From positions 62,001-126,000 of the forward strand of contig NZ_JACHGN010000028.1 in NCBI RefSeq assembly GCF_014202315.1: 64,000 nucleotides of DNA. Reading direction: 5' to 3'. This document shows, piece by piece, positions 7,929-14,932 of this stretch. How positions within the stretch are numbered: the first letter of the stretch is position 1; each line of letters starts with the position of its first letter. The position numbers were made by a program, and so were the translations under genes. The notes beneath the pieces were generated by a model. That model saw nothing but the letters and a program-made list of their open reading frames with translations, was not told the DNA's origin and did not search any database. The stretch comes from Thermocatellispora tengchongensis. GTDB taxonomy: Bacteria > Actinomycetota > Actinomycetes > Streptosporangiales > Streptosporangiaceae.

Positions 7929-9058
7929 GGGTCGCGGTCGTCGCCGAGTCGTTCCTGCCCAGCGTGAACGGCGTGACCAACTCGGTGTGCCGGGTGCTGG
8001 ACCATCTCGCCGAGCGCGGCCACGAGGCGGCGGTGGTGGCGCCGGGACCGGGGCCGGAGACGTACGCGGGGTTCCCGGTGCGGCTGGTGCGCTCGTTCTC
8101 GCCGCCGTTCTACCGCTCGCTGCGGATCGGGACCGCGGCCGGCCGGGCGGTCACGGCGGCGCTGCGCGAGTTCGGCCCGGACGTCGTGCATCTCGCCTCC
8201 CCGGCGGTGCTCGGCGCGGCGGGAGCGGCGGCGGCCCGGCGGCTGGGCGTGCCGTCCGTCGCGGTCTTCCAGACCGACCTGGCCGGGTTCGCCCGCCGCT
8301 ACGGGCTGCGCGGCGCGGATCGGCTGATCTGGTCCTGGCTGCGGCACGTGCACCGGCACACGGCCCGCACGCTGGCGCCGTCCACCGCCACCCTGGACGA
8401 GCTGGCGCGGCGCGGCATCCCCCGGCTCAGCCTGTGGCGCCGGGGCGTGGACCTGGACCGTTTCCACCCCGGGCACCGCTCCGAGCCGCTGCGCCGCGAA
8501 CTGGCCCCGGACGGCGAGGTCATCGTCGGGTACGTCGGCCGGCTCGCCACCGAGAAGCGCGTGCACCTGCTCGGCGGGCTGGCCGGGCTGCCGGGTGTGC
8601 GAGTCGTGATCGTGGGCGATGGCCCGGCCGCCCCGCGCCTGCGCCGGGCGCTCCCCGAGGCGGTGTTCTGCGGCATGCGCACCGGCGCGGAGCTGTCGGC
8701 CCTGGTCGCCTCCTTCGACGTGTTCGTCAACACGGGCAAGAACGAGACGTTCTGCCAGGCGGTGCAGGAGGCGCTGGCCTCCGGGGTGCCGGTGGTGGCC
8801 GCGGCGGCGGGCGGCCCGCTGGACCTGGTCCGCCCCGGCCGCAACGGGCTGCTCTTCCCGGCGGACGACGCGTCGGCGCTGCGCGCCGCCGTGGCCGCCC
8901 TGGCCGCCGACCCGGACACGCGGGCCGCGATGGGCGCGTACGCCCGCCGCTCGGTGCTCGGCCGCGACTGGGCGGCGGTCTGCGGCGAACTGCTCGGGCA
9001 CTACGAGGACTGCTTCCGGTCGCCGGAGTCCTCCGCGCGCCGCATGACGCGGCTCTGA
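7925..9058 (+). CDS. GT4 glycosyltransferase, MgtA/PimB-like
   Basis: A 377-residue GT-B enzyme beginning MRVAVVAESFLPSVNGVTNSV. This N-terminus is characteristic of the GDP-mannose-dependent alpha-mannosyltransferase group (MgtA/PimB-type and SqdX relatives). Donor-site features are GYVGRLATEKRVHLL, VIVGDGPAAPRL, FCGMRTGAELSALVASFDVFVNTGKNETFCQAVQEALASG (Glu pair in ETFCQAVQEA) and a final HYEDCF. Likely an envelope glycolipid mannosyltransferase acting at the inner membrane face. It is the last gene of the coupled GT-SGNH-GT operon. The exact acceptor is not determinable. Confidence 0.88.
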   Translation: MRVAVVAESFLPSVNGVTNSVCRVLDHLAERGHEAAVVAPGPGPETYAGFPVRLVRSFSPPFYRSLRIGTAAGRAVTAALREFGPDVVHLASPAVLGAAGAAAARRLGVPSVAVFQTDLAGFARRYGLRGADRLIWSWLRHVHRHTARTLAPSTATLDELARRGIPRLSLWRRGVDLDRFHPGHRSEPLRRELAPDGEVIVGYVGRLATEKRVHLLGGLAGLPGVRVVIVGDGPAAPRLRRALPEAVFCGMRTGAELSALVASFDVFVNTGKNETFCQAVQEALASGVPVVAAAAGGPLDLVRPGRNGLLFPADDASALRAAVAALAADPDTRAAMGAYARRSVLGRDWAAVCGELLGHYEDCFRSPESSARRMTRL

Positions 9059-9081
9059 CCGCGCCTGGCGTCCATGCGGGG

Positions 9082-9489
9082 CTAGCGGAGCGGTTCGTAG
9101 CAGTCGTAGTTGCGCTGGGCGGCGATCTTGCCGTCGCGGAACTCCAGGAACGTCGCGATGTGGGCGCGCAGCACGTGCCCGGCGGGCAGATCGCCCATGG
9201 GCACGGCCAGCGTGCCCGTCCACAGGACCTCCAGCGCCACCTGCTCGCCCGACGCGACCGCGTTGAGCACCTCGTACCGCTGGGCGGCGAGCTTGGCCCG
9301 CCCGCTCTCGGCGGCGGCCCGCATCGCGGCCAGGTCGCGCACCGCCCCCTGGGGGAACAGCGCGTTGGGCAGCTCACGGTGGATCACGTCCTGGTGCAGG
9401 AACTCGGCCAGCCGGTCGCCGGTCGCCCACTGCGACACGGCCTCGTGGTAGCGGATCGCGGTGTCGATGTTGGGGTGCGTCTGTGTCAT
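9082..9489 (-). CDS. SnoaL-like/NTF2-fold protein
   Basis: A 135-residue single-domain NTF2-like protein (MTQTHPNIDTAIRYHEAVSQWATGD). It has the family's opening helix pair, the EFLHQDVIHRELPN strand, and a closing FLEFRDGKIAAQRNYDCYEPL segment typical of polyketide cyclase/limonene-epoxide-hydrolase relatives. Such proteins are small enzymes or ligand binders; the ligand is unknown. I place the start at the ATG 9489, which abuts the operator palindromes, rather than at upstream starts that would read through the operator into the divergent MarR gene. It is probably repressed by that MarR protein. Confidence 0.8.
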   Translation of the reverse strand: MTQTHPNIDTAIRYHEAVSQWATGDRLAEFLHQDVIHRELPNALFPQGAVRDLAAMRAAAESGRAKLAAQRYEVLNAVASGEQVALEVLWTGTLAVPMGDLPAGHVLRAHIATFLEFRDGKIAAQRNYDCYEPLR

Positions 9490-9493
9490 AATC

Positions 9494-9521
9494 ACAACCA
9501 TAGTTGTACAACCATGGTTGT
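9494..9521. promoter_or_regulatory. Double palindromic MarR operator
   Basis: Two 14-bp palindromes sit end to end: ACAACCATAGTTGT (9494-9507, one mismatch pair) and ACAACCATGGTTGT (9508-9521, perfect). They occupy almost the whole 46-bp gap between the divergent SnoaL-like and MarR genes. Their arrangement is what a dimeric MarR repressor controlling both promoters would need. The symmetry is directly visible; the binding partner is inferred. Confidence 0.8.
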
Positions 9522-9535
9522 CAATTGGAGGCTCG

Positions 9536-10015
9536 ATGGACGCGGTGGACCCGGAGCGGCTCGACACCGGCTCGCTCGCCCTGTTCACCGGCTTCGCGGC
9601 CTCGGCCGCCGTCGAGGCCGAGCTGGCCGCCCGCGGCTTCGCCGACCTGCGCTTCTCCCACGGCTACGTGTTCCAGCGGCTGGTGGGCGCCGCCCCGACG
9701 GTGACCGAGCTGGCGGCCGGGCTCGGCATGACCCAGCAGGGCGCGTCCAAGGCCGTGGCCGAGCTGGAGCGCCTGGGCTACGTCGAGCGGGTGGCCGACG
9801 CGGACGACGCCCGCGTACGCCGGGTGCGCCTCACCGCGCGCGGCGAGGACGCCGTGCGCGCGGCGCGGGAGGCGCGGGCCGCGCTGGAGGAGCGCATGCG
9901 CCGCCGGTTCGGCCCCGGCCGCCTCGCCGACGCCCGCGCCCTGCTCGCCGAGATGCTGGACGCCCTCGGCGGCACCGCCGCCGTCCGCCGCCGCGAGGTC
10001 CGGCCCCCGCGCTAA
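9536..10015 (+). CDS. MarR-family transcriptional regulator
   Basis: A 159-residue winged-helix repressor beginning MDAVDPERLDTGSLALF, with GGAG six bases before the ATG. The DNA-binding core is VTELAAGLGMTQQGASKAVAELERLGYVERVADADDARVRRVRLTARGEDAV, with the MarR wing motif DADDARVRRVRLT. The flanking N- and C-terminal helices dimerise. It is divergent from the SnoaL-like gene and shares the double palindrome, so it likely autoregulates and represses its neighbour in response to a small, probably phenolic, ligand (ligand inferred from family habit only). Confidence 0.9.
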   Translation: MDAVDPERLDTGSLALFTGFAASAAVEAELAARGFADLRFSHGYVFQRLVGAAPTVTELAAGLGMTQQGASKAVAELERLGYVERVADADDARVRRVRLTARGEDAVRAAREARAALEERMRRRFGPGRLADARALLAEMLDALGGTAAVRRREVRPPR

Positions 10016-10050
10016 GCAATCGCTTGGGGTTCTTCGACGAAATCCAAGGA

Positions 10051-10079
10051 TTGACTGAGTTATAAGGGCCGCTCACGAT
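10051..10079 (+). promoter_or_regulatory. Leaderless promoter of the hotdog fusion gene
   Basis: TTGACT (10051-10056), 17 bases, then CACGAT (10074-10079), with the ATG at 10086 exactly six bases further on. This geometry predicts transcription starting at the A of the start codon. No Shine-Dalgarno sequence is present, in keeping with a leaderless message. Confidence 0.5.
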
Positions 10080-10085
10080 GAGCGC

Positions 10086-11057
10086 ATGACCATGAGCGAT
10101 CCACGGGAACCGGCCGAACTCGGGCGGGCGCTGGGGGCCGAGGGCGGCGGGCTGGACGACCGGATGGGCATCGAGTTCCTGGAGGCGGGGCCGGACCGGG
10201 TGGTCGCCCGGATGCCGGTGACCGGCAACACCCAGGTGTACGGCGCGCTGCACGGGGGCGCGTCCTGCGTGCTGGCCGAGACCATCGGATCCTGCGGGGC
10301 CGCGGCGCACGCCGGGCCCGGCCGGATGGCGGTGGGCGTCGAGATCAACGCCACCCATCATCGATCCGTGAGCTCCGGGCACGTCACCGGCGTCGCGACC
10401 CGGGCGCACGCGGGCCGCACGCTCGCGACGTACGACGTGGTGATCAGCGACGACGAGGGCCGCCGCGTGTGCACCGCGCGCGTCACCTCGTTCCTGCGCG
10501 ACCGGCCGTCCTCCGCGCGGGAGACGGCGACGGTCGTCCGGTTGCTCCGGGAGCGGGGCGCGGCGGAGACGCCGCATCCGGGTGGGACCCTGCTGGCCCA
10601 CCTTCAGCGGGTGCACGACCTGCTGGAGTCCTGGGGCGCGCGGCCGGCGCTGCGGCTCGCGGGGCTGTGCCACGCCTACTACGGCACCGACGGCTTCCGT
10701 ACGGCGCTGGGCGACGTGCGCCGCAGGCACGAGCTGGCCGAGGCGGTGGGCGCGGAGGCGGAGGAGCTGGTCTACTTCTACGCGAGCTGTGACCGGGCCC
10801 ACTCCTATCCCCGGCTCGCGGAGGGCGGGGAGGGGGCGTTCCGCGACCGGTTCACGGGCGTGCTGTCCGCGCCGCCGCCCGCCCTGCTGCGCGACTTCGC
10901 CGAGCTGACCGTGGCCAACGAGCTGGACGTGCTCCGCGCCGACGCCGGGCTGCGCGAGCGGCACGGCGCGGAGCTGCGCGCCCTGTTCGGCTCCTGGCGC
11001 CACCTGCTGAGCGAGCCCGCGGCACGGGCCGTGGCGCGGGAGCTCGGGCCGGGCTAG
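10086..11057 (+). CDS. Fusion of PaaI-type hotdog thioesterase and HD-like/DUF6817-like helical domain
   Basis: 323 residues in two parts. Residues 20-150 are a PaaI/YdiI-type hotdog thioesterase: DRMGIEFLEAGPDRVVARMPV, the catalytic-loop TQVYGALHGGASCVLAETIG (HGG and following Glu), then VGVEINATHHRSVSSGHVTGVA. Residues 165-323 are helical: LLAHLQRVHDLLESWGARPALRLAGLCHAYYGTDGF, then YFYASCDRAHSYPRL. This pattern is seen in stand-alone DUF6817-type proteins and resembles an HD fold (paired His at HLQRVH, and H-YYGTDGF). The hotdog half should hydrolyse an acyl-CoA; the second half is unassigned. It is read from a leaderless promoter and is convergent with the next gene. Confidence 0.8.
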   Translation: MTMSDPREPAELGRALGAEGGGLDDRMGIEFLEAGPDRVVARMPVTGNTQVYGALHGGASCVLAETIGSCGAAAHAGPGRMAVGVEINATHHRSVSSGHVTGVATRAHAGRTLATYDVVISDDEGRRVCTARVTSFLRDRPSSARETATVVRLLRERGAAETPHPGGTLLAHLQRVHDLLESWGARPALRLAGLCHAYYGTDGFRTALGDVRRRHELAEAVGAEAEELVYFYASCDRAHSYPRLAEGGEGAFRDRFTGVLSAPPPALLRDFAELTVANELDVLRADAGLRERHGAELRALFGSWRHLLSEPAARAVARELGPG

Positions 11058-11061
11058 AGCC

Positions 11062-11523
11062 TCAGTCGCGGTGCGGCCAGGGGGAGCTGGCCACCACCAC
11101 GCCGTACAGCACGTGGTCGGCGAGGAACGTCAGCCGCTCGACCGGTGTGTTGTCCGGCTTGCGCGGCAGGCCGAGCAGCGGGGCGATGCCGGCCTCGAAC
11201 GCGCCCCAGACCGCCACCCCGTACGCCGGGCCGGCCCAGGGGCGGCGGCGGACGGAGCGCGGGAGCACGCCGAACAGGGCGCCGCCGCCCGCGCCGTACA
11301 GCCAGTGGACCAGCTCGACCAGCGCGGCCCGGCGCTCCTTCGGCACCCGGTGGAACAGCCGCGGCGTCGTCCGCTCCAGCACCGACTCCGGCGGGGTCTT
11401 GTGCACCAGGTCCAGCGCCGTGGCCGCCTGGCGCAGTCCCGACATCGCCATCGCCCCGATGACGCCCCGCGCCGCCGCCCTCAGCGCCGCCTCCGCGGCT
11501 CCCGGCCCGCCCTGCTCTGCCAC
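11062..11523 (-). CDS. Conserved hypothetical membrane-associated protein
   Basis: 153 residues. The N-terminal part is Ala-rich (AAEAALRAAARGVIGAMAMSGLRQAATALDLVHKTPPESVLERTTP). A mid-protein hydrophobic segment (HWLYGAGGGALFGVLP) is followed by a second (GPAYGVAVWGAFEAGIAPLLGL) and a third near the C-terminus (LADHVLYGVVVAS). The motif MSGLR...LGLV..TPPE..L followed by H.LYGA..G...G..P is common to a family of actinobacterial proteins of unknown function related in pattern to DUF1440. It is only four bases from the 3' end of the convergent hotdog gene and upstream of the metal ATPase on the same strand. Confidence 0.65.
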   Translation of the reverse strand: MAEQGGPGAAEAALRAAARGVIGAMAMSGLRQAATALDLVHKTPPESVLERTTPRLFHRVPKERRAALVELVHWLYGAGGGALFGVLPRSVRRRPWAGPAYGVAVWGAFEAGIAPLLGLPRKPDNTPVERLTFLADHVLYGVVVASSPWPHRD

Positions 11524-11581
11524 GGTCCCGCACCTCCTGCCCTTCGCGTCTCCCGCGTACGCCTACCAGAACGGCCGGGCG

Positions 11582-13585
11582 TCAAACCGGACGGTCCCAC
11601 GCGGAGGCGCGGAGCAGGCGCAGGCCGTTGAGCGCGACCAGGATCGTGGAGCCCTCGTGCCCGGCCACACCCAGGGGCAGCGGGAGGTCGCCGAACAGGT
11701 CCCAGGCCACCAGGATCGCGATGCAGGACGCGGCCAGCGCCAGGTTCGCGGTCACCAGCCTGCGCGCCCGGCGCGAGAGGGCGACCACGGCGGGCACCGT
11801 GGCCAGGTCGTCCCGGACGATCACGGCGTCGGCGGTCTCCAGGGCCAGGTCGGAGCCGGCCCGGCCCATGGCGAGGCCGGCGTGCGCGGCGGCCAGGGCC
11901 GGGGCGTCGTTCACGCCGTCGCCGACCACCAGCACCTTGTGCCCGGACTCCTCCAGCGCGCGCACCGCCGCCACCTTGTCCTCGGGCAGCAGCCCCGCCC
12001 GTACGTCGGCGATGCCCGCCTGGGCGGCGGTCCTGGCGGCGGCGCGGGGGTTGTCGCCGGTGAGCAGTACGGGCGGCGTTCCGGTGAGCCCGGCGAGCCG
12101 CCGCGTGGCCCGCGCCGCCTCGGGGCGCAGCCGGTCGGACAGCCCGAGCACCCCGGCCGGACGCCCGTCCACGCGTACGACCACCGCCGTCATGCCGTGC
12201 TCCTCCAGCTCGCCGGCGACGGCGCCGGCCGAGTCGGCGGAGGGGGCACCGGCTGGGGTAGCGCCTGGGGCACCGGCTGGGACGCCCGTCCGGTCATCTG
12301 CGGCGGGCCGGCCGACCTCGACCAGGCGGCCGGCCACCCGGGCCCGCACCCCCCGGCCGGGGAAGGAGGCGAACTCGGTCGCCTCGGCCAGGGGCAGGCC
12401 CGCCTCGCGGGCGGCGGCGACCACCGCGCGGGCCAGCGGGTGCTCCGAGGACCGCTCCGCGGCGGCGGCCAGGGCGAGCAGGTCCTGTTCGGACAGGCCG
12501 GAGCCGGGCAGGGGCCGCACCTCGGCCAGGTGCGGCGCGCCCTCGGTGAGGGTGCCGGTCTTGTCGAAGGCCACCACGGTGGCGGCGCCGATCCGCTCCA
12601 TGGCCACGGCCGACTTCACCAGCACGCCGTGCCGCCCGGCGTTGGCGATGGCGGCCAGCAGCGGCGGCATGGTGGCCAGCACGACCGCGCACGGCGAGGC
12701 CACGATCATGAAGGTCATCGCACGCAGCAGGGTCTCGCGCAGGTCGGCGCCGAAGGCGAGCGGGATCGCGAACAGGGCGAGGGTGGCCACGACCACGGCC
12801 ACCGAGTAGCGCTGCTCGATGCGCTCCACGAACAACTGCGTACGCGCCTTGGTCGCGCTCGCCTGCTCCACCATGGCGACGATGCGCGCCATGACGGTCT
12901 CGCCGGCGGGACGGGAGACCCGTACCCGCAGCGCTCCGGTGCCGTTCAGGGTGCCGGCGAAGACCTCGTCGCCGGGGGCCTTCGGGGCGGGCAGCCCCTC
13001 GCCGGTGATCGTGGCCTGGTCCACCTCGCTGGTGCCGTCGAGCACGTGGCCGTCGGCGGCGACGCGTTCGCCCGGACGGACCAGGATCAGGTCACCCACC
13101 GCCAGCAGCTCGGCGTCCACGACCTCCTCGGTCTCGTCCGCGCCCCGGCCGGTCAGCCGGGTCGCGGTGCCGGGGGTCAGGTCGAGCAGGCCGCGTACGG
13201 CGTCGCGGGTGCGGCGGGTCGCGTACGCCTCCAGGGCGCCGGAGGTAGCGAAGATCACGATCAGCAGGGCGCCGTCCAGGACCTGCCCGATGGCCGCCGC
13301 GCCGATGGCCGCGAGCACCATGAGCAGGTCCACGTCCAGCGTGCGCTCGCGCAGCGCCCGCAGCCCGGCCAGGCCGGGCTCCCAGCCTCCCGCCGCGTAG
13401 CAGGCCAGGTAGAGCGTCCACCACAGCCACGGCGGCGCCCCGGCGAGCTGCGCGAGGCCGCCGGCCGCGAACAGCGCCGTCGCGGCCAGCGCCCAGCGCG
13501 CCTCCGGCAGGGAGAGCAGCCCGGCGCGTCCGGACGCGCGCGGCGGCGCGGGCGCCGCGGGGAGGGCTTCGACGTCGGTAGTCAT
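11582..13585 (-). CDS. P1B-4 type heavy-metal-transporting ATPase
   Basis: A 667-residue metal exporter. Actuator-domain TITGEGLP near residue 202; membrane metal site SPC at 297-299 (MIVASPCAVVLATMPP) instead of CPC/CPH; phosphorylation DKTGT at 341-345; hinge VVGDGVNDAPALAAAHAGLAMG. The last helix carries HEGSTILVALNGLRLL. The SPC plus HEG(G/S)T combination is the P1B-4 signature (CoaT/CtpD/CtpJ group; cobalt, nickel, zinc or iron export). No N-terminal heavy-metal-associated domain is present, as usual for this subtype. The start is ATG 13585 or 13597 (MLLR); neither has a good ribosome site. It is divergent from the ArsR sensor at 13662, which probably represses it. Confidence 0.9.
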   Translation of the reverse strand: MTTDVEALPAAPAPPRASGRAGLLSLPEARWALAATALFAAGGLAQLAGAPPWLWWTLYLACYAAGGWEPGLAGLRALRERTLDVDLLMVLAAIGAAAIGQVLDGALLIVIFATSGALEAYATRRTRDAVRGLLDLTPGTATRLTGRGADETEEVVDAELLAVGDLILVRPGERVAADGHVLDGTSEVDQATITGEGLPAPKAPGDEVFAGTLNGTGALRVRVSRPAGETVMARIVAMVEQASATKARTQLFVERIEQRYSVAVVVATLALFAIPLAFGADLRETLLRAMTFMIVASPCAVVLATMPPLLAAIANAGRHGVLVKSAVAMERIGAATVVAFDKTGTLTEGAPHLAEVRPLPGSGLSEQDLLALAAAAERSSEHPLARAVVAAAREAGLPLAEATEFASFPGRGVRARVAGRLVEVGRPAADDRTGVPAGAPGATPAGAPSADSAGAVAGELEEHGMTAVVVRVDGRPAGVLGLSDRLRPEAARATRRLAGLTGTPPVLLTGDNPRAAARTAAQAGIADVRAGLLPEDKVAAVRALEESGHKVLVVGDGVNDAPALAAAHAGLAMGRAGSDLALETADAVIVRDDLATVPAVVALSRRARRLVTANLALAASCIAILVAWDLFGDLPLPLGVAGHEGSTILVALNGLRLLRASAWDRPV

Positions 13586-13597
13586 GCGCAGCAGCAT

Positions 13598-13617
13598 ATA
13601 TGCGCAATCACGCAGAT
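13598..13617. promoter_or_regulatory. Putative ArsR/NmtR-type operator
   Basis: An imperfect inverted repeat ATATGCG, six bases, CGCAGAT in the 76-bp space between the divergent ATPase and ArsR genes. AT-ended TGCG/CGCA arms are typical of SmtB/ArsR-family operators. The position would cover the ATPase start and its promoter. The pairing is visible; binding is inferred. Confidence 0.5.
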
Positions 13618-13661
13618 ACGCAGACAGGCGACTTCGTCGGCCCCGGAGGTATCCTCCAGAC

Positions 13662-14099
13662 ATGCATGACTCCCTGCCGGACTTCCGGATGCCGACCGAG
13701 GAGCAGGTGCATCTGGCGGCCGAGTCGCTGCGGCTGCTGGCCGACCCCACCCGGATGAAGATCCTCTGGGCGCTGCTCCAGGGCGAGTCGTCGGTGGCGT
13801 GCCTGGCCGACCTGGTGGGCGCGGCCCCGGCGGCGGTGAGCCAGCATCTCGCCAAGCTGCGCCTGGCCGGCCTGGTGCGCGGCCGGCGCGAGGGCACGTT
13901 CGTCTACTACTCGGCGGCCGACGTGCACGTGCGCAGGCTCCTGGAGGAGGCGCTGTTCCACGCCGACCACACCGACCGCGACCTGCCCGACCACCCCGAT
14001 CGTCCCGGCCACCCCCAGCACGCCGGGCACCCCGGGCACCCTGGGCATGCCGGGCACCCTGGGCACGCAGCGCACGCTCAGCTCGCCGCCGACGCGTAG
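13662..14099 (+). CDS. ArsR/SmtB-family metal sensor with His-rich tail (NmtR-like)
   Basis: A 145-residue winged-helix repressor. The core contains ESLRLLADPTRMKILWALLQGESSVACLADLVGAAPAAVSQHLAKLRLAGLVRGRREGTFVYYSAADVHVRRLLEEALFH, a standard ArsR fold. No CVC-type arsenic site is present; the usual alpha-3 loop reads SVACLADLVG. The C-terminal 44 residues hold 11 histidines in A/P-G-H repeats. NmtR-type nickel/cobalt sensors use a His-containing C-terminal extension, so nickel or cobalt is the likely inducer (inference). The start ATG 13662 has GGAGG upstream. The last 22 bases overlap the convergent reductase gene. Confidence 0.88.
   Translation: MHDSLPDFRMPTEEQVHLAAESLRLLADPTRMKILWALLQGESSVACLADLVGAAPAAVSQHLAKLRLAGLVRGRREGTFVYYSAADVHVRRLLEEALFHADHTDRDLPDHPDRPGHPQHAGHPGHPGHAGHPGHAAHAQLAADA
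14022..14066 (+). repeat. Five 9-bp tandem units inside the ArsR gene
   Basis: The units GCCGGGCAC, CCCGGGCAC, CCTGGGCAT, GCCGGGCAC and CCTGGGCAC lie in frame and encode the A/P-G-H tripeptides of the sensor's metal-binding tail. Slippage in such a tract would change His number without shifting the frame. Confidence 0.75.
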
Positions 14100-14650
14100 C
14101 GGTGCAGCACCACGGCCGAGTCGAGCGTGCGCGCCTCGACCAGCCGCAGCGGCGTACGCTCCAGGCCCGGCGCGAACAGCGGGATGCCCCCGCCCAGGAC
14201 CACCGGGTGCACGAAGATCCGGTACTCGTCGATCAGCCCCAGGCGTATGAACTCCGCCGTGATCTCCGCCCCGCCGAACAGCCCCAGGTCGCCCTCTGAG
14301 CGCTCCTTCAGCTCGGCCACGGCCTTGGGCAGGTCGGTGGAGACGATCGTGGTGTTCCAGCCGGCGTGCTCCAGCGTGGAGGAGAACACCGCCTTCGGCT
14401 TCTCCCGCCACACCCGGGCGAAGGCCAGGTCGTGGGGGTGGGCGCCGGGCTGCCGGTCGGCGGTCGGCCAGTAGGAGGCCATGCCCTCGTAGACCTTGCG
14501 GCCGTACAGGAACATGCCGAGCGTGCCGGTCTGCTCATCGGCGTAGCGGGTCATCTCCGCCTCGAAGACCGGCCAGTCGAACTCCCCCTGCGGCCCGCAG
14601 ATGAACCCGTCCACCGACTGCTGCATCCACAGGATGACCTTGTTGCTCAT
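14078..14650 (-). CDS. Dihydrofolate-reductase-like (RibD C-terminal) reductase
   Basis: A 190-residue protein of the RibD C-terminal/YwjB group (MSNKVILWMQQSVDGFICGPQGEFDWP). Family features are the opening strand with SVDGFI, GMFLYGRKVYEGMASYW, the GDLGLFGGAEITAEFIRLGLIDEYRIFVHPVVLGGG NADPH-binding region, and the LERTPLRLVEARTLDSAVVLHRY ending. These proteins are NADPH-dependent reductases of usually unknown substrate and are not essential folate enzymes. ATG 14650 has GGAG eight bases before it. It overlaps the 3' end of the ArsR gene by 22 bases in a convergent arrangement. Confidence 0.85.
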   Translation of the reverse strand: MSNKVILWMQQSVDGFICGPQGEFDWPVFEAEMTRYADEQTGTLGMFLYGRKVYEGMASYWPTADRQPGAHPHDLAFARVWREKPKAVFSSTLEHAGWNTTIVSTDLPKAVAELKERSEGDLGLFGGAEITAEFIRLGLIDEYRIFVHPVVLGGGIPLFAPGLERTPLRLVEARTLDSAVVLHRYASAAS

Positions 14651-14825
14651 GGCCTGCACTCCGTTCGTTCGGTTCCGTCCCGTTCCGGGTCCTTCGCCCG
14701 TTGGTCGGAGCCGCCGACGGGTCCTCTACATCCCGCGCGGAGAAAATCTGCTGTGGTTGCACGCGGTATATGCCACCTATGTCCGGTCTGTCGGGTCTTG
14801 GTAGGTTGGCGGCGACGTCACGCGA

Positions 14826-14885
14826 GGATGGGACGCCGGGGATTGGGACGCCGGGGGATGGGACGCGGAGGGATGGGAGCGGTGG
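14826..14885 (+). repeat. Four 15-bp tandem repeats in the permease leader
   Basis: The units GGATGGGACGCCGGG, GATTGGGACGCCGGG, GGATGGGACGCGGAG and GGATGGGAGCGGTGG run head to tail, ending 47 bases before the permease start. They are G-rich on the message strand and may affect transcript structure or bind a regulator. They match no riboswitch consensus that I recognise. Confidence 0.65.
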
Positions 14886-14932
14886 GCCATGCGTGCTGAT
14901 GACCTCTTGCCGGCCATCGGGGCGTCGCCCTC

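Noticed and set aside
11582..14099. Arsenic-resistance operon (ArsR plus ArsB-like permease)
   Set aside because: The ArsR protein lacks the cysteine site and pairs with a P1B-4 ATPase; the permease at 14933 is separated by the reductase gene and is equally like NhaD.
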